A DNA stretch of 51,513 nt from Pseudomonadota bacterium (GTDB lineage Bacteria; Pseudomonadota; Gammaproteobacteria; Burkholderiales; Rhodocyclaceae): NCBI GenBank assembly GCA_018262285.1, contig JAGTRX010000004.1:1-51513 (forward strand), given 5' to 3'. Under the pieces are notes generated by a model. That model did not search any database and was not told where the DNA came from. It saw only the letters and a program-made list of their open reading frames with translations. The position numbers and the translations under genes were made by a program. Shown here in pieces: positions 26,480-34,658 of the stretch. Within the stretch, counting starts at the first letter, position 1, and every line of letters begins with the position of its first letter.

Positions 26480-28288
26480 TCAGCCCTGCAACCAGCGTGC
26501 CGTCTGATAGAACACAAAGCTGACGATCCAGGCCAGCAGCAGCGGCCAGACGACGGACAGCGCCGTAAACCCCCAGCTTTTTGCTTCGCGCCGAATGGTG
26601 GCGATGCTCGATAAACAAGGGGTGTAGATCAGAATAAAGAGCATGAAGCTGTAGGCCTGCACCCAATCGAGACGGCTTGCCAGAATAAGACCGAGTTTGT
26701 CCTCACCAGCGCCGTAGATGACTGCCATGCCGCCGAGGACGATTTCCTTGGCGACGAAGCCGAAAAGCAGCGCCACCGACAAAATGGAATCGATGCCAAT
26801 CGGCGCGAAAACGGGATGCAGCCATTGTGCCAATTGTCCGGCCAAGGTACCGGAACTAGCCGCAGGCAGATCGAAGGGATAATGCGTCAGCAGCCAGATG
26901 AGCAGAACGCCGCCAAGGATATAGCCGGTGGCGCCTTCGAGAAACTGGCGGGTTGAATACCAGCCCTGCATCAGCAAACTGCGCAGGGTAGGAAAGCGAT
27001 AGGGCGGGAATTCGAGCAGCAGCGTCTCGTTGCTCCTGAATTGCCCTTTCCAGATCAGCGCCGACAAAAAAGCCACCAGAAAGGAAGCAGCGTACAGGCT
27101 CAGCATGACCAGCGCCGCCAGATGGGGCGGGAAAAGCGCCGCCGTGAGGAAAACAATCACCTGCAGGCGCGCCGAGCACAGTGAAAAAGGGATGATGAGC
27201 ATGGCCAGCAGGCGTTGCGAGCGCGAACGGATGACGCGCGTCCCCATCAGCGCCGGCACGTTGCAACCCAAGCCCATGATTTGCATAACAAAAGATCGGC
27301 CATCCAGCCCCAGCTTCGACATCGCACGATCAACCAGAAAGGCGATGCGCGATAGATAACCGCTGTCCTCGACCACACCCATAAGCACGAAAAAAACCAG
27401 AATAATGGGCAAAAAAGTCAGCACCGTGCCGACGCCGTCGACCAACCCTTCGAGCACAAAACTCTTCAGCACTGGCGAAGCGTCTGCCAGCAGAGGCTCC
27501 AGGCTACTTTGGCGCAGCAGATCAATCAGCCATTTCATGCCGTCCTGCAAAGGTACGCCGAGTCCATAAACGGCCTGAAAGAGCAGATACATGAGCAACA
27601 CAAAGATCGGCAAACCCGCCCAGCGATTGAGCAGGACGCGATCGATCCTGTCGGTCATTGTCTCGGTCAGGGTGTGCGGAAAATCGACGCCCGCCGTCAC
27701 AATGCGTTCGGCCTCCTGCTCCAGTCGATCGTCCTCGATGAGCAGGTCGTCGCGCTTGACCGAAAAAAGCTCATCCACACTGGCCACAGCATTTGCCAGT
27801 TGATTTTTGAGTTCCGCCAGGCCATCACCACGGCGGGCGCTCACCAGATGCACCGGCACGCCCAGGGTTTCCACCAGACTGGCCGTATTGAAATGGATGC
27901 CCAGATTTGCCGCCTCATCAGCCATATTGAGCACCACCAGCATGGGCAATTCGAGCGCCTTCAACTGCAAGACCAGTGGCAACTGGCGCTCGATCTGCGC
28001 CGCATTCAACACCACCATCAACAATGAAACAGGTTCCTGTTCGAGGAAATGCCGCACCAGGCGCTCGTCCTCGCCAAAGCCATGCAGGGAATACAGCCCC
28101 GGCAGATCGACCATCTCTACCGTCTTGGCGCCCAGAATGATCTTGGCCGACAGTAGTTCAACCGTCATTCCCGGCCAGTTGCCGGATTTGGCACGAACAC
28201 CGGTCAGGCGACCAAACAGGGTCGATTTGCCAGTATTGGGCATACCGACGAAAGCAATGCGGCAACGCGGTTTGGCTTTTTTCGTCAT
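26480..28288 (-). CDS. feoB: Ferrous iron transporter FeoB
   Basis: FeoB moves ferrous iron across the inner membrane and has a GTPase domain. In the 602-residue protein, the G domain (residues 1-165) shows GMPNTGKST (G1), DLPGLYSL (G3) and NMAD (G4). A helical spacer follows, then the membrane part with the two Gate regions, including FFVLMGVVEDSGYLSRIAF and GLGCNVPALMGTRVI with the conserved cysteine near GCN. At about 600 residues it is the short betaproteobacterial type, lacking the long C-terminal tail of the E. coli protein. It begins two bases after feoA, and a Fur-box-like site precedes the pair. Confidence 0.96.
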   Translation of the reverse strand: MTKKAKPRCRIAFVGMPNTGKSTLFGRLTGVRAKSGNWPGMTVELLSAKIILGAKTVEMVDLPGLYSLHGFGEDERLVRHFLEQEPVSLLMVVLNAAQIERQLPLVLQLKALELPMLVVLNMADEAANLGIHFNTASLVETLGVPVHLVSARRGDGLAELKNQLANAVASVDELFSVKRDDLLIEDDRLEQEAERIVTAGVDFPHTLTETMTDRIDRVLLNRWAGLPIFVLLMYLLFQAVYGLGVPLQDGMKWLIDLLRQSSLEPLLADASPVLKSFVLEGLVDGVGTVLTFLPIILVFFVLMGVVEDSGYLSRIAFLVDRAMSKLGLDGRSFVMQIMGLGCNVPALMGTRVIRSRSQRLLAMLIIPFSLCSARLQVIVFLTAALFPPHLAALVMLSLYAASFLVAFLSALIWKGQFRSNETLLLEFPPYRFPTLRSLLMQGWYSTRQFLEGATGYILGGVLLIWLLTHYPFDLPAASSGTLAGQLAQWLHPVFAPIGIDSILSVALLFGFVAKEIVLGGMAVIYGAGEDKLGLILASRLDWVQAYSFMLFILIYTPCLSSIATIRREAKSWGFTALSVVWPLLLAWIVSFVFYQTARWLQG

Positions 28289-28290
28289 TT

Positions 28291-28512
28291 TTAGCGCCTG
28301 ATCTTGATTCCCGCCGCTTCACGGGCGCGCAGGATGAAATCGGTACTGCCGGCGCGCACCTGCAGCGGCCCATGCGCGCCGAGGCGATGCACCAGACAAA
28401 GCCGCCGCCCGGCCTTGACACCCAAGGCCGCCAGACGCTCGCGCAACTCGAACGGCAGGTCTATCGCCAGTACGGTCGCCATCTCGGAAGGCGTCAGTTG
28501 ATTTAGGGTCAT
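28291..28512 (-). CDS. feoA: Ferrous iron transport accessory protein FeoA
   Basis: A 73-residue SH3-fold protein that supports FeoB. The fold is seen in TPSEMATVLAID, ERLAALGVKAG and DFILRAREAAGIKI. Three ATGs lie in frame: at 28530, 28524 and 28512. I choose 28512 (MTLNQLTPSEM), because GGTGA precedes it at normal spacing and because the Fur-box-like site at 28530-28548 would otherwise overlap the first codon. It is the first gene of the feoAB operon. Confidence 0.92.
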   Translation of the reverse strand: MTLNQLTPSEMATVLAIDLPFELRERLAALGVKAGRRLCLVHRLGAHGPLQVRAGSTDFILRAREAAGIKIRR

Positions 28513-28529
28513 GATGGTCACCATTTGCA

Positions 28530-28548
28530 AACAAGAACTATTCTCATT
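28530..28548 (-). promoter_or_regulatory. Fur-box-like operator of feoAB
   Basis: Read on the minus strand the site is AATGAGAATAGTTCTTGTT. It matches the classic AATGAGAATNATTCTCATT palindrome at all nine bases of the left half and six of nine in the right. It sits just ahead of the chosen feoA start, as expected for iron-dependent repression by Fur. The match was made by eye. Confidence 0.7.
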
Positions 28549-28704
28549 TGAATGATAGCATGTGTTTTGTCAAAATGTGCAAGCTTCACCTTCCGCTCAT
28601 TCCATTCCCTGCACAATTGCAAGGTTTTGATAATCCCCTTGCGACAAGCGCCAATTCGTCAGACCATAGCCACCTAGACCGCGCATTAACGAAGCCCCGA
28701 TGCC

Positions 28705-29874
28705 ATGAAACCGCTTTCCCCCCTGTTACGCCGCCTGCTGGTGGCCGCTCTGATTCTGGCGCTAATCGTCGGCGCAGTGCTCTGGCTGCTGCGTCCCAAG
28801 CCCATTACGGTCATTCTCAAGACTGTCGAGACCGGCAAGGTTGAATCCACGGTTGCCAACACCCGCGCCGGCACTGTCGAGGCCTGCCAGCGCACCAAGC
28901 TCTCCACCATCATGGGCGGACGCATCGAATATCTCGGCGTCAAGGAAGGCGACAAGGTCAAAAAAGGCCAACTCCTGATGAAGCTGTGGAACGACGACCA
29001 AAAGGCACAGGAAACCCTGGCCAAGGCCGGCCAGAATTTGTCTGAGCAGCGCGTCAATGAGGCTTGCATTGCCGCTGCCAATGCCGAACGCGAGGCTGAC
29101 CGCCAGACAGCGCTGCGCCAGCAGGGTTTTGTCTCGGTCGGCAAGGAGGAACTCTCCCGCACTGAAGCCAGAACTCGCCGCGCGGCCTGCAATACCGCCA
29201 AGGCCGATGTGCAACAGGCGCAGGCACGGGTCGGCGCCACACAAACCGAGCAGGGACGCATCGTGCTGCATGCCCCCTTTGACGGCACTGTCGCCAAGAT
29301 CGTCGGCGAACTGGGCGAGTATTCAACGCCCTCGCCCCCCGGCGTGCTCACCCCGCCCGCCATCGACCTGATCGACGAGAGTTGCCTGTATGTCAAGGCG
29401 CCGATGGATGAAGTCGACGCGCCCAAAATTGAGGTTGGACAAAAAGTGCGCATCACTCTCGACGCCCTGCCCAAAAAGTCATTCCCCGGCAAGGTCAAGC
29501 GGGTGGCGCCTTATGTTTCGGCGGTCGAGAAACAAGCGCGTACCGTTGATATTGAAGTCAATTTCGATGCACCGGAATCTGCCGGACGGTTGCTGGTTGG
29601 CTACAGCGCCGACGTCGAAGTGTTGCTCGCCAGCCGCGACAATGTGCTGCGGGTACCAACAGCGGCCATTCAGGAAGGGGGCCGGGTGCTGGTTTACAAC
29701 CCCGGCACAGGAAAACTGGAGGAGCGCAAGATCAAGCCTGGACTCGCCAACTGGGAAAACACCGAGGTTCTTGAAGGCCTGACGGCCGGTGAGCGCATCG
29801 CCACCTCGCTCGACCGCGAAGGCGTCAAGGCCGGCGCCCGCGTAGTACAGGACGAAAAAGCGGGCAGCAAGTAA
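28705..29874 (+). CDS. Periplasmic adaptor of a MacAB-type exporter
   Basis: A 389-residue membrane-fusion protein (HlyD/MacA type). An N-terminal membrane anchor (LLVAALILALIVGAVLWLL) is followed by the lipoyl-like half-motif GGRIEYLGVKEGDKVKKGQ. A long helical hairpin at about 90-185 (KAGQNLSEQRVNEACIAAAN) comes next, then the second lipoyl half HAPFDGTVAKIVGELGEY. The C-terminal beta-barrel and membrane-proximal domains are complete. The hairpin contains two cysteines, which is unusual. With the ATPase and permease downstream it should form a tripartite pump with an outer-membrane channel encoded elsewhere. The substrate is unknown. Confidence 0.9.
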   Translation: MKPLSPLLRRLLVAALILALIVGAVLWLLRPKPITVILKTVETGKVESTVANTRAGTVEACQRTKLSTIMGGRIEYLGVKEGDKVKKGQLLMKLWNDDQKAQETLAKAGQNLSEQRVNEACIAAANAEREADRQTALRQQGFVSVGKEELSRTEARTRRAACNTAKADVQQAQARVGATQTEQGRIVLHAPFDGTVAKIVGELGEYSTPSPPGVLTPPAIDLIDESCLYVKAPMDEVDAPKIEVGQKVRITLDALPKKSFPGKVKRVAPYVSAVEKQARTVDIEVNFDAPESAGRLLVGYSADVEVLLASRDNVLRVPTAAIQEGGRVLVYNPGTGKLEERKIKPGLANWENTEVLEGLTAGERIATSLDREGVKAGARVVQDEKAGSK

Positions 29875-29931
29875 GCTTCTGATGAACAACAACCAAGGAA
29901 GCCTTTGTGAAACACGCCAAAGCCCAAATTT

Positions 29932-30007
29932 CGTCATTCCGGCACAAGCCGGAATCCAGCAGATTTTTCAGCGTGTTTTCTGGATTCCGGCTTGTGCCGG
30001 AATGACG
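29932..30007. repeat. Perfect 28-bp inverted repeat between adaptor and ATPase genes
   Basis: The arm at 29932-29959 and that at 29980-30007 are exact reverse complements around a 20-base spacer. Each arm also contains its own small palindrome, TTCCGGCACAAGCCGGAA. This CGTCATTCCGGC type of repeat is a well-known interspersed palindrome in many bacteria. Transcribed, it would form a very stable hairpin within the operon. Confidence 0.93.
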
Positions 30008-30016
30008 GGCTAAACC

Positions 30017-30706
30017 ATGCCGCTGATCGAACTCAAGGGCATCGAGCGCGTTTTTCACTTGGGCGACAGTGCCGTGCACGCGCTGGCTGGACTCGATCTG
30101 GCCATCAACGTAGGCGAGTATGTGGCGGTGATGGGGCCATCCGGTTCCGGCAAATCGACGCTATTGAACCTGCTTGGCCTGCTCGACCGCCCCAACACCG
30201 GCACCTACCATCTGGAAGGGCGCGATGTCACGACACTCACCCCAACCGAACAGGCGCGCGTCAGGAGTGAGCGCATTGGCTTCGTTTTCCAGAGCTTTCA
30301 TCTCGTACCCCGCCTGACCGCCGCCGAAAACATCGCCCTGCCAATGATGCTGGCCGGTTTACCCGCCAAGGAACGCAGTTCCCGCGTCGAAGAAGCGCTC
30401 AACAATTTCGGTCTGGAAAACCGCGCCGGACACCGCCCCGACCAGCTTTCCGGCGGCCAGCGCCAGCGCGTCGCCATCGCCCGTGCCACCATCATGCGCC
30501 CGGCCATGCTGCTGGCCGACGAGCCGACCGGCAATCTCGACCGCCATACCGGCGAAGAAGTCATGAATCTGCTGGAGGGACTCAACCAGAAGGGTGTCAC
30601 CCTCATCATCGTCACCCACGACCAAGTGCTCGGCGCCCGCGCCCACCGCCAACTGGCGATGGAAGACGGCGAACTCAAGCACGATTCTTCCTCCCCTCGC
30701 CCCTAA
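30017..30706 (+). CDS. ABC transporter ATPase, MacB/LolD type
   Basis: A 229-residue ATPase that drives the adjacent permease. Motifs are Walker A GPSGSGKST, the Q-loop FQSFHLVPRLTA, signature LSGGQRQRVAIARA, Walker B MLLADEPTGNLD and the H-loop IIVTHD. The style is that of MacB/LolD-type ATPases. It lies ten bases upstream of the permease gene. In E. coli MacB the ATPase and permease are fused; here they are separate genes. Confidence 0.95.
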   Translation: MPLIELKGIERVFHLGDSAVHALAGLDLAINVGEYVAVMGPSGSGKSTLLNLLGLLDRPNTGTYHLEGRDVTTLTPTEQARVRSERIGFVFQSFHLVPRLTAAENIALPMMLAGLPAKERSSRVEEALNNFGLENRAGHRPDQLSGGQRQRVAIARATIMRPAMLLADEPTGNLDRHTGEEVMNLLEGLNQKGVTLIIVTHDQVLGARAHRQLAMEDGELKHDSSSPRP

Positions 30707-30716
30707 CTCCTCACCA

Positions 30717-31925
30717 GTGAAACTCGTCGACACCCTGCGTTTTGCCCGCAATGCCGCCACCGGTTATCCCTTGCGGACAGCCCTGTCGGTGCTGGCCATG
30801 GCCATTGGCGTCGCTTCGGTCGTCGTACTCACAGCCCTCGGCGACGGGGCGCGACGCTACGTCGTCGATCAGTTTTCTTCGCTCGGCACCAATCTCGTCA
30901 TCGTCTTGCCCGGCCGCTCGGGAACCGGCGGTTTCAACCCGGCCAACGCCATCACCACCACGCCGCGCGACCTCACCATCAATGATGCGGCGGCCATCCT
31001 GCGCGCCCCTTCTGTCCGCCGGGCTGCACCCATTACGGTCGGCACCTCGGAAATCAATTTCGGCGGTCGACTGCGCGAAGTCATGGTCGCCGGCGCCACC
31101 ACCGAATACATTCAAGTCCGCAATCTCGAAATCGCGCAGGGACAATTCCTGCCTGCCGATGACTGGAATCGCGGCACGCCGGTGATTGTTATTGGCGCCA
31201 AGGTGCGCGAAGAACTTTTCGGCAACGCGCCTGCCGTCGGCCAGCTGGTGCGCATCGGCGATCGCCGCGTGCGCGTCATCGGCGTTCTGAAGGCCAGTGG
31301 CAGCGGCATGGGAATGAACACCGACGAAATCGTCATGGTGCCAGTGGCGCTGGCCCAGGCCATGTTCAACACCAACACGCTTTTCCGCATTCTGGTCGAA
31401 GCCAAAGGCCGCGAGAGCATCGCTGCCGCCAAAGCCCAGACACTGGAAATCCTCAAACAACGCCACAACGGCGAGGAAGACGTCACGGTCATCACCCAGG
31501 ATGCCGTACTCGCCACCTTCGACCGCCTGCTCAGTGCGCTCACCATGGCGGTCGGCGGCATTGCCGCCATCAGTCTGGCCGTCGCCGGCATTCTGGTCAT
31601 GAACGTGATGCTGGTTGCCGTTGCCCAGCGCACGGGCGAGATCGGCCTGCTCAAAGCCTTGGGTGCCACCGGCAACACCATACGCAACGCCTTTATGTGC
31701 GAAGCGGCCATGCTATCGACGACCGGCGCCATCGTCGGCTATTTTCTCGGGCTGCTCGGTGCCGCCATCATCCGTTATGCCTATCCGACCTTTCCCGCCT
31801 ACCCGCCCAACTGGGCCGTCTTCGCCGGACTGGGAACGGCGCTAGCCACCGGGCTGCTGTTCGGCGTCATGCCCGCCCGCCGGGCAGCGGGGCTAGACCC
31901 GGTGGAAGCCTTGATGAAGCACTAA
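30717..31925 (+). CDS. ABC transporter permease, MacB/FtsX type
   Basis: A 402-residue inner-membrane permease. It has one N-terminal helix (ALSVLAMAIGVASVVVLTAL) and a large periplasmic MacB_PCD domain of about 240 residues (including RGTPVIVIGAKVREELFG). Three C-terminal helices follow; the FtsX core motif is seen in VAVAQRTGEIGLLKALGAT. A GTG at 30717 gives the usual N-terminus (VKLVDTLRFARNAA); the longer frame beginning in the ATPase gene is spurious. Such proteins move substrates from the periplasm to the outside. The substrate cannot be told. Confidence 0.93.
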   Translation: MKLVDTLRFARNAATGYPLRTALSVLAMAIGVASVVVLTALGDGARRYVVDQFSSLGTNLVIVLPGRSGTGGFNPANAITTTPRDLTINDAAAILRAPSVRRAAPITVGTSEINFGGRLREVMVAGATTEYIQVRNLEIAQGQFLPADDWNRGTPVIVIGAKVREELFGNAPAVGQLVRIGDRRVRVIGVLKASGSGMGMNTDEIVMVPVALAQAMFNTNTLFRILVEAKGRESIAAAKAQTLEILKQRHNGEEDVTVITQDAVLATFDRLLSALTMAVGGIAAISLAVAGILVMNVMLVAVAQRTGEIGLLKALGATGNTIRNAFMCEAAMLSTTGAIVGYFLGLLGAAIIRYAYPTFPAYPPNWAVFAGLGTALATGLLFGVMPARRAAGLDPVEALMKH

Positions 31926-31990
31926 AACTTGCCACGGAGAACGCTGGAGCCACGGGGCATAGGTATTGTTCGGTTCAGAATGCTGATTGT

Positions 31991-32001
31991 CTCTGACCCC
32001 T
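31991..32001. repeat. Left copy of an inverted GGGGTCAGAG-type repeat
   Basis: CTCTGACCCCT here is the reverse complement of AGGGGTCAGAG at 32736-32746. The pair brackets the cysteine-rich gene. GGGGTCAGAG-type ends occur beside transposase genes in some betaproteobacteria (from memory), but no transposase is present here. Confidence 0.55.
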
Positions 32002-32057
32002 ATAATTGGTGGTCTGTCCCCTTTTAACCACATTGTTTTTAGATAGGCTGCTGGTCG

Positions 32058-32591
32058 TCACTGGCAGGTGTAAGGCCCGGCACCGTAAGGAGGCGCCGTG
32101 CAGACCAGTTTTCCGCCACAGTCATTGCTTCCTTTCCCCGCGCCCGCCTTGTCACACAAATCTCCGCTGTTCCCTCTCCCAACACAAGCAAAAAATCCGC
32201 CGCCCGTTTCCCGGCATTTCAAATCCCCTGCGCAGAGTGCACTGCCCGCGTTGGCGTCGATCCCGTCGCAGGCTTGGTTCTGTTGCAGCGAACCTCTTGC
32301 GAAGCAAAGGGTATAAGGTTGGCCAGCCGGGAGGCGACAGAGCAGATTTCCCCCGCAGGTATCGCTGCCCTTTCCTCTATCTTCGTACGCGCAGAGATCA
32401 CCGGCCAGCCCACGCCCGACGCACGCGTTCGTCCAGACGCCCCTTTCGTTGCCCACAGATCGGCAGACCAGCTTTCCGCTACAGTCCGCGCTACGCTTGT
32501 TTTTTGGATTACAGTCCTGCCCTTGATCCGCGGCGAACGCCTCAACGGCTAAACAGACTAAGCCCGCGATGATCGTGATTGCTACCTTCAT
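32058..32591 (-). CDS. Secreted protein with four four-cysteine repeats
   Basis: A 177-residue exported protein. The signal peptide is MKVAITIIAGLVCLAVEAFA with cleavage expected after AFA. The mature chain has sixteen cysteines in four repeats, each of the form C-x(9-11)-C-x5-C-x(9-13)-C. The x5 spacing never changes (SGKLV, GGNLL, AGDLK, GGKLV), and linkers such as VGRGLAGDL join the repeats. Two disulfides per repeat are inferred. The start at 32591 is set by GGGAGGG upstream; a longer frame to 32750 is not supported. I recognise no family; animal-type cysteine-knot and DKK-like repeats are only a loose comparison. It stands alone between inverted repeats. Confidence 0.8.
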   Translation of the reverse strand: MKVAITIIAGLVCLAVEAFAADQGQDCNPKNKRSADCSGKLVCRSVGNERGVWTNACVGRGLAGDLCAYEDRGKGSDTCGGNLLCRLPAGQPYTLCFARGSLQQNQACDGIDANAGSALCAGDLKCRETGGGFFACVGRGNSGDLCDKAGAGKGSNDCGGKLVCTAPPYGAGPYTCQ

Positions 32592-32929
32592 AACCCTCCC
32601 CCCATGAAAAGTTTTTAATGGTAAATCATCTGTAAAACATCCTGCAGAGAAAGAGGGTGCACGTTTTTCGCTCAAGCTCATTCCACTAGCACCTTGTCCA
32701 AAGAAACAAAGAAGAAACAAAGGGGTCAGAAACAAAGGGGTCAGAGTCATTTCGCTTTTTCTTTCGCCACAACATTTTCGTTTATCTCAAAACCCAAAGT
32801 CAGTTTATCCCGGCAATATGCTTAACGCCACCTCTTATTCCTTCACCTAACAGCCACCGTTACGATTTTTTACATCCCCGCCGGCCTTGTCCTGAAATCG
32901 TCAGCGCCAAGCTGCGTTATCATTTGCGG
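32592..32929. other. Spacer upstream of the M48 peptidase gene
   Basis: No gene is seen in these 338 bases. They contain the tandem and inverted GGGGTCAGA repeats at 32714-32746 and should hold divergent promoters for the cysteine-rich gene and the M48 gene. No clear promoter was identified by eye. Confidence 0.5.
32714..32746. repeat. Tandem 15-bp repeat ending in the right inverted copy
   Basis: GAAACAAAGGGGTCA occurs twice in direct tandem (32714-32728 and 32729-32743). The second unit runs into AGGGGTCAGAG (32736-32746), inverted relative to 31991-32001. An AAGAAACAAAG run upstream may be a third decayed unit. Confidence 0.75.
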
Positions 32930-34381
32930 ATGAAAAAAGCCTTTCGCCTCGCTGCCGCTTTCATGGCCGGCATTGTCGCCATCAGTTCCCTGCAGGCTGC
33001 CAGCAACTTGCCGGAACTGGGCGATGCCGCCAGTGAGGAATTATCCCTGGCCATGGAAAAGCGCATCGGCCAGCAGATCATGCACGACATCCGGGCGCGC
33101 GAGCCCTCCTACCTGGACGACACTGAGATCGAGGGCTATCTGAATCAGATCGGTAGCCGGCTGGCGGCGGCCAGCAGCGACCCCGGCATCGGTTTCTATT
33201 TCTTCCCCATCGACGACGCTTCCATCAACGCCTTTGCCATGCCCGGCGGCTATATTGGCGTCCATACCGGCCTGCTTCTGGCTGCGCAGACCGAATCCGA
33301 ACTGGCCGGTGTCATCGCGCACGAAATCGCCCACGTCACGCAGCGCCACATTGCCCGCCAGATTCAGCGCGAAAAACAGGTGTCGATGGCCTCGATGCTA
33401 ATGATGGGGCTGGCCCTGCTGGCGGCACGATCAAACACCCAGATGGCCAGCGCCGCCATGGCCTCGGCTCAGGCCAGCAGCATTCAGGCGCAACTGAGTT
33501 TCTCGCGTGATTTTGAACGTGAATCCGACCGCGCCGGCTTCGAAACACTGCAAAAAGCCGGTTTCGATGTACGCGGCATGTCCAATTTCTTCCAGCGCCT
33601 GCAACGCGCCACCCGCATTTACGAAAACAACGCCCCGGTTTACCTGCGCTCACACCCGCTCACCGGCGAGCGTATTTCCGACATGCAGAACCGCGAACAG
33701 CACTCGCGCTACCGGCAAGTGGCAGACAGCGCCGACTTCCATTTTGTCCGCGCCAAGCTGCGTGCCTCAAAAGGCACCGCCGCCGACGCCATCAAGGATT
33801 TTCAAGCTCTGGTGCAAGACCGCAAATACCCTTCCGAAGCTGCCGCCCATTACGGCCTGGCTGTAGCCTTGCTGCGCAACCGGGACTGGACTGCTGCCGA
33901 AAGCCAGGTACTGGCCGCCAAGAAATTTCGCGCCGTTTCGCCCATGCTGGAACGTATTCACGCCGAGAGCCGCATCGGCCAGGGTGATGCCGCCGGTGGC
34001 CTGAAAATTTACCAGGACGCCATCGTCCGCTATCCGCAAAACGCTGCCCTCGTTTACGCCTATGGCGACGCCCTGTTCACCCAAAAACGCTTTAGCGAAA
34101 GTCAGAAACTGGCCGAGGAGCGCTTGCGTCTCTCACCGCAAGATATCCAACTGCTTCAACTGCTGGCAAAATCCTTTGCGGCACTCGGCCGTCCCTCACA
34201 AAATCATCGCGTGATGGGCGAATCCTATGCCATTCAGGGACAAACAATGGCCGCCATCGAACAACTGGAGTTGGCGCAACGTTCGCCTGACGCCAATTTC
34301 TACGAGCAGTCGGTCATCGATGCCCGTCTGCGCGAATTGAAGCGGTTACGGGTCGAGGAAGAGAAAGACAAACACAAATAG
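32930..34381 (+). CDS. M48 family metalloprotease with TPR region, BepA-like
   Basis: A 483-residue exported zinc protease resembling BepA (YfgC), which repairs or degrades outer-membrane proteins in other bacteria. The signal peptide is MKKAFRLAAAFMAGIVAISS. The zinc site is HEIAHVTQRH, starting at His131, with the third ligand in FERESDRAGFE. The C-terminal 220 residues are helical TPR-like repeats (DAIKDFQALVQDRKYPSEAA, VYAYGDALFTQKRFSESQKL). The ATG at 32930 is preferred over the TTG two codons earlier. It stands upstream of tusA on the same strand. Confidence 0.93.
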   Translation: MKKAFRLAAAFMAGIVAISSLQAASNLPELGDAASEELSLAMEKRIGQQIMHDIRAREPSYLDDTEIEGYLNQIGSRLAAASSDPGIGFYFFPIDDASINAFAMPGGYIGVHTGLLLAAQTESELAGVIAHEIAHVTQRHIARQIQREKQVSMASMLMMGLALLAARSNTQMASAAMASAQASSIQAQLSFSRDFERESDRAGFETLQKAGFDVRGMSNFFQRLQRATRIYENNAPVYLRSHPLTGERISDMQNREQHSRYRQVADSADFHFVRAKLRASKGTAADAIKDFQALVQDRKYPSEAAAHYGLAVALLRNRDWTAAESQVLAAKKFRAVSPMLERIHAESRIGQGDAAGGLKIYQDAIVRYPQNAALVYAYGDALFTQKRFSESQKLAEERLRLSPQDIQLLQLLAKSFAALGRPSQNHRVMGESYAIQGQTMAAIEQLELAQRSPDANFYEQSVIDARLRELKRLRVEEEKDKHK

Positions 34382-34419
34382 AGGTAGAATTCCGGCGTTG
34401 TCATTTGCTGGCTGTCACC

Positions 34420-34647
34420 ATGTCATTCGACCAAGAACTTGATGTTACGGGACTGAGTTGCCCGCTCCCCATTTTGCGTGCCAAGAAGGCGCTGGCTGAA
34501 ATGCAGTCCGGCCAGGTTTTGCGGGTAATCGCCACCGATCCCGGTTCCGTCCGCGATTTTGCCGCTTTCGCCAAACAAACTGGCAATGAGCTTATTGAGC
34601 AAAAGCGTGACGGAGATAACTTCGAGTTTCTGCTGCGACGCAAATAG
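34420..34647 (+). CDS. tusA: Sulfurtransferase TusA family protein
   Basis: A 75-residue TusA/SirA-like protein that hands sulfur on as a persulfide, for example for tRNA thiolation or molybdenum cofactor. The active-site cysteine is in LDVTGLSCPLPILRAKKAL (CPxP). The rest of the fold is intact (GQVLRVIATDPGSVRDFAAF and a final EFLLRRK). The ATG at 34420 is chosen over the TTG at 34405. It lies 38 bases after the M48 gene and 11 bases before the probable pabBC start. Confidence 0.94.
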   Translation: MSFDQELDVTGLSCPLPILRAKKALAEMQSGQVLRVIATDPGSVRDFAAFAKQTGNELIEQKRDGDNFEFLLRRK

Positions 34648-34658
34648 GGTTTGCGAGA

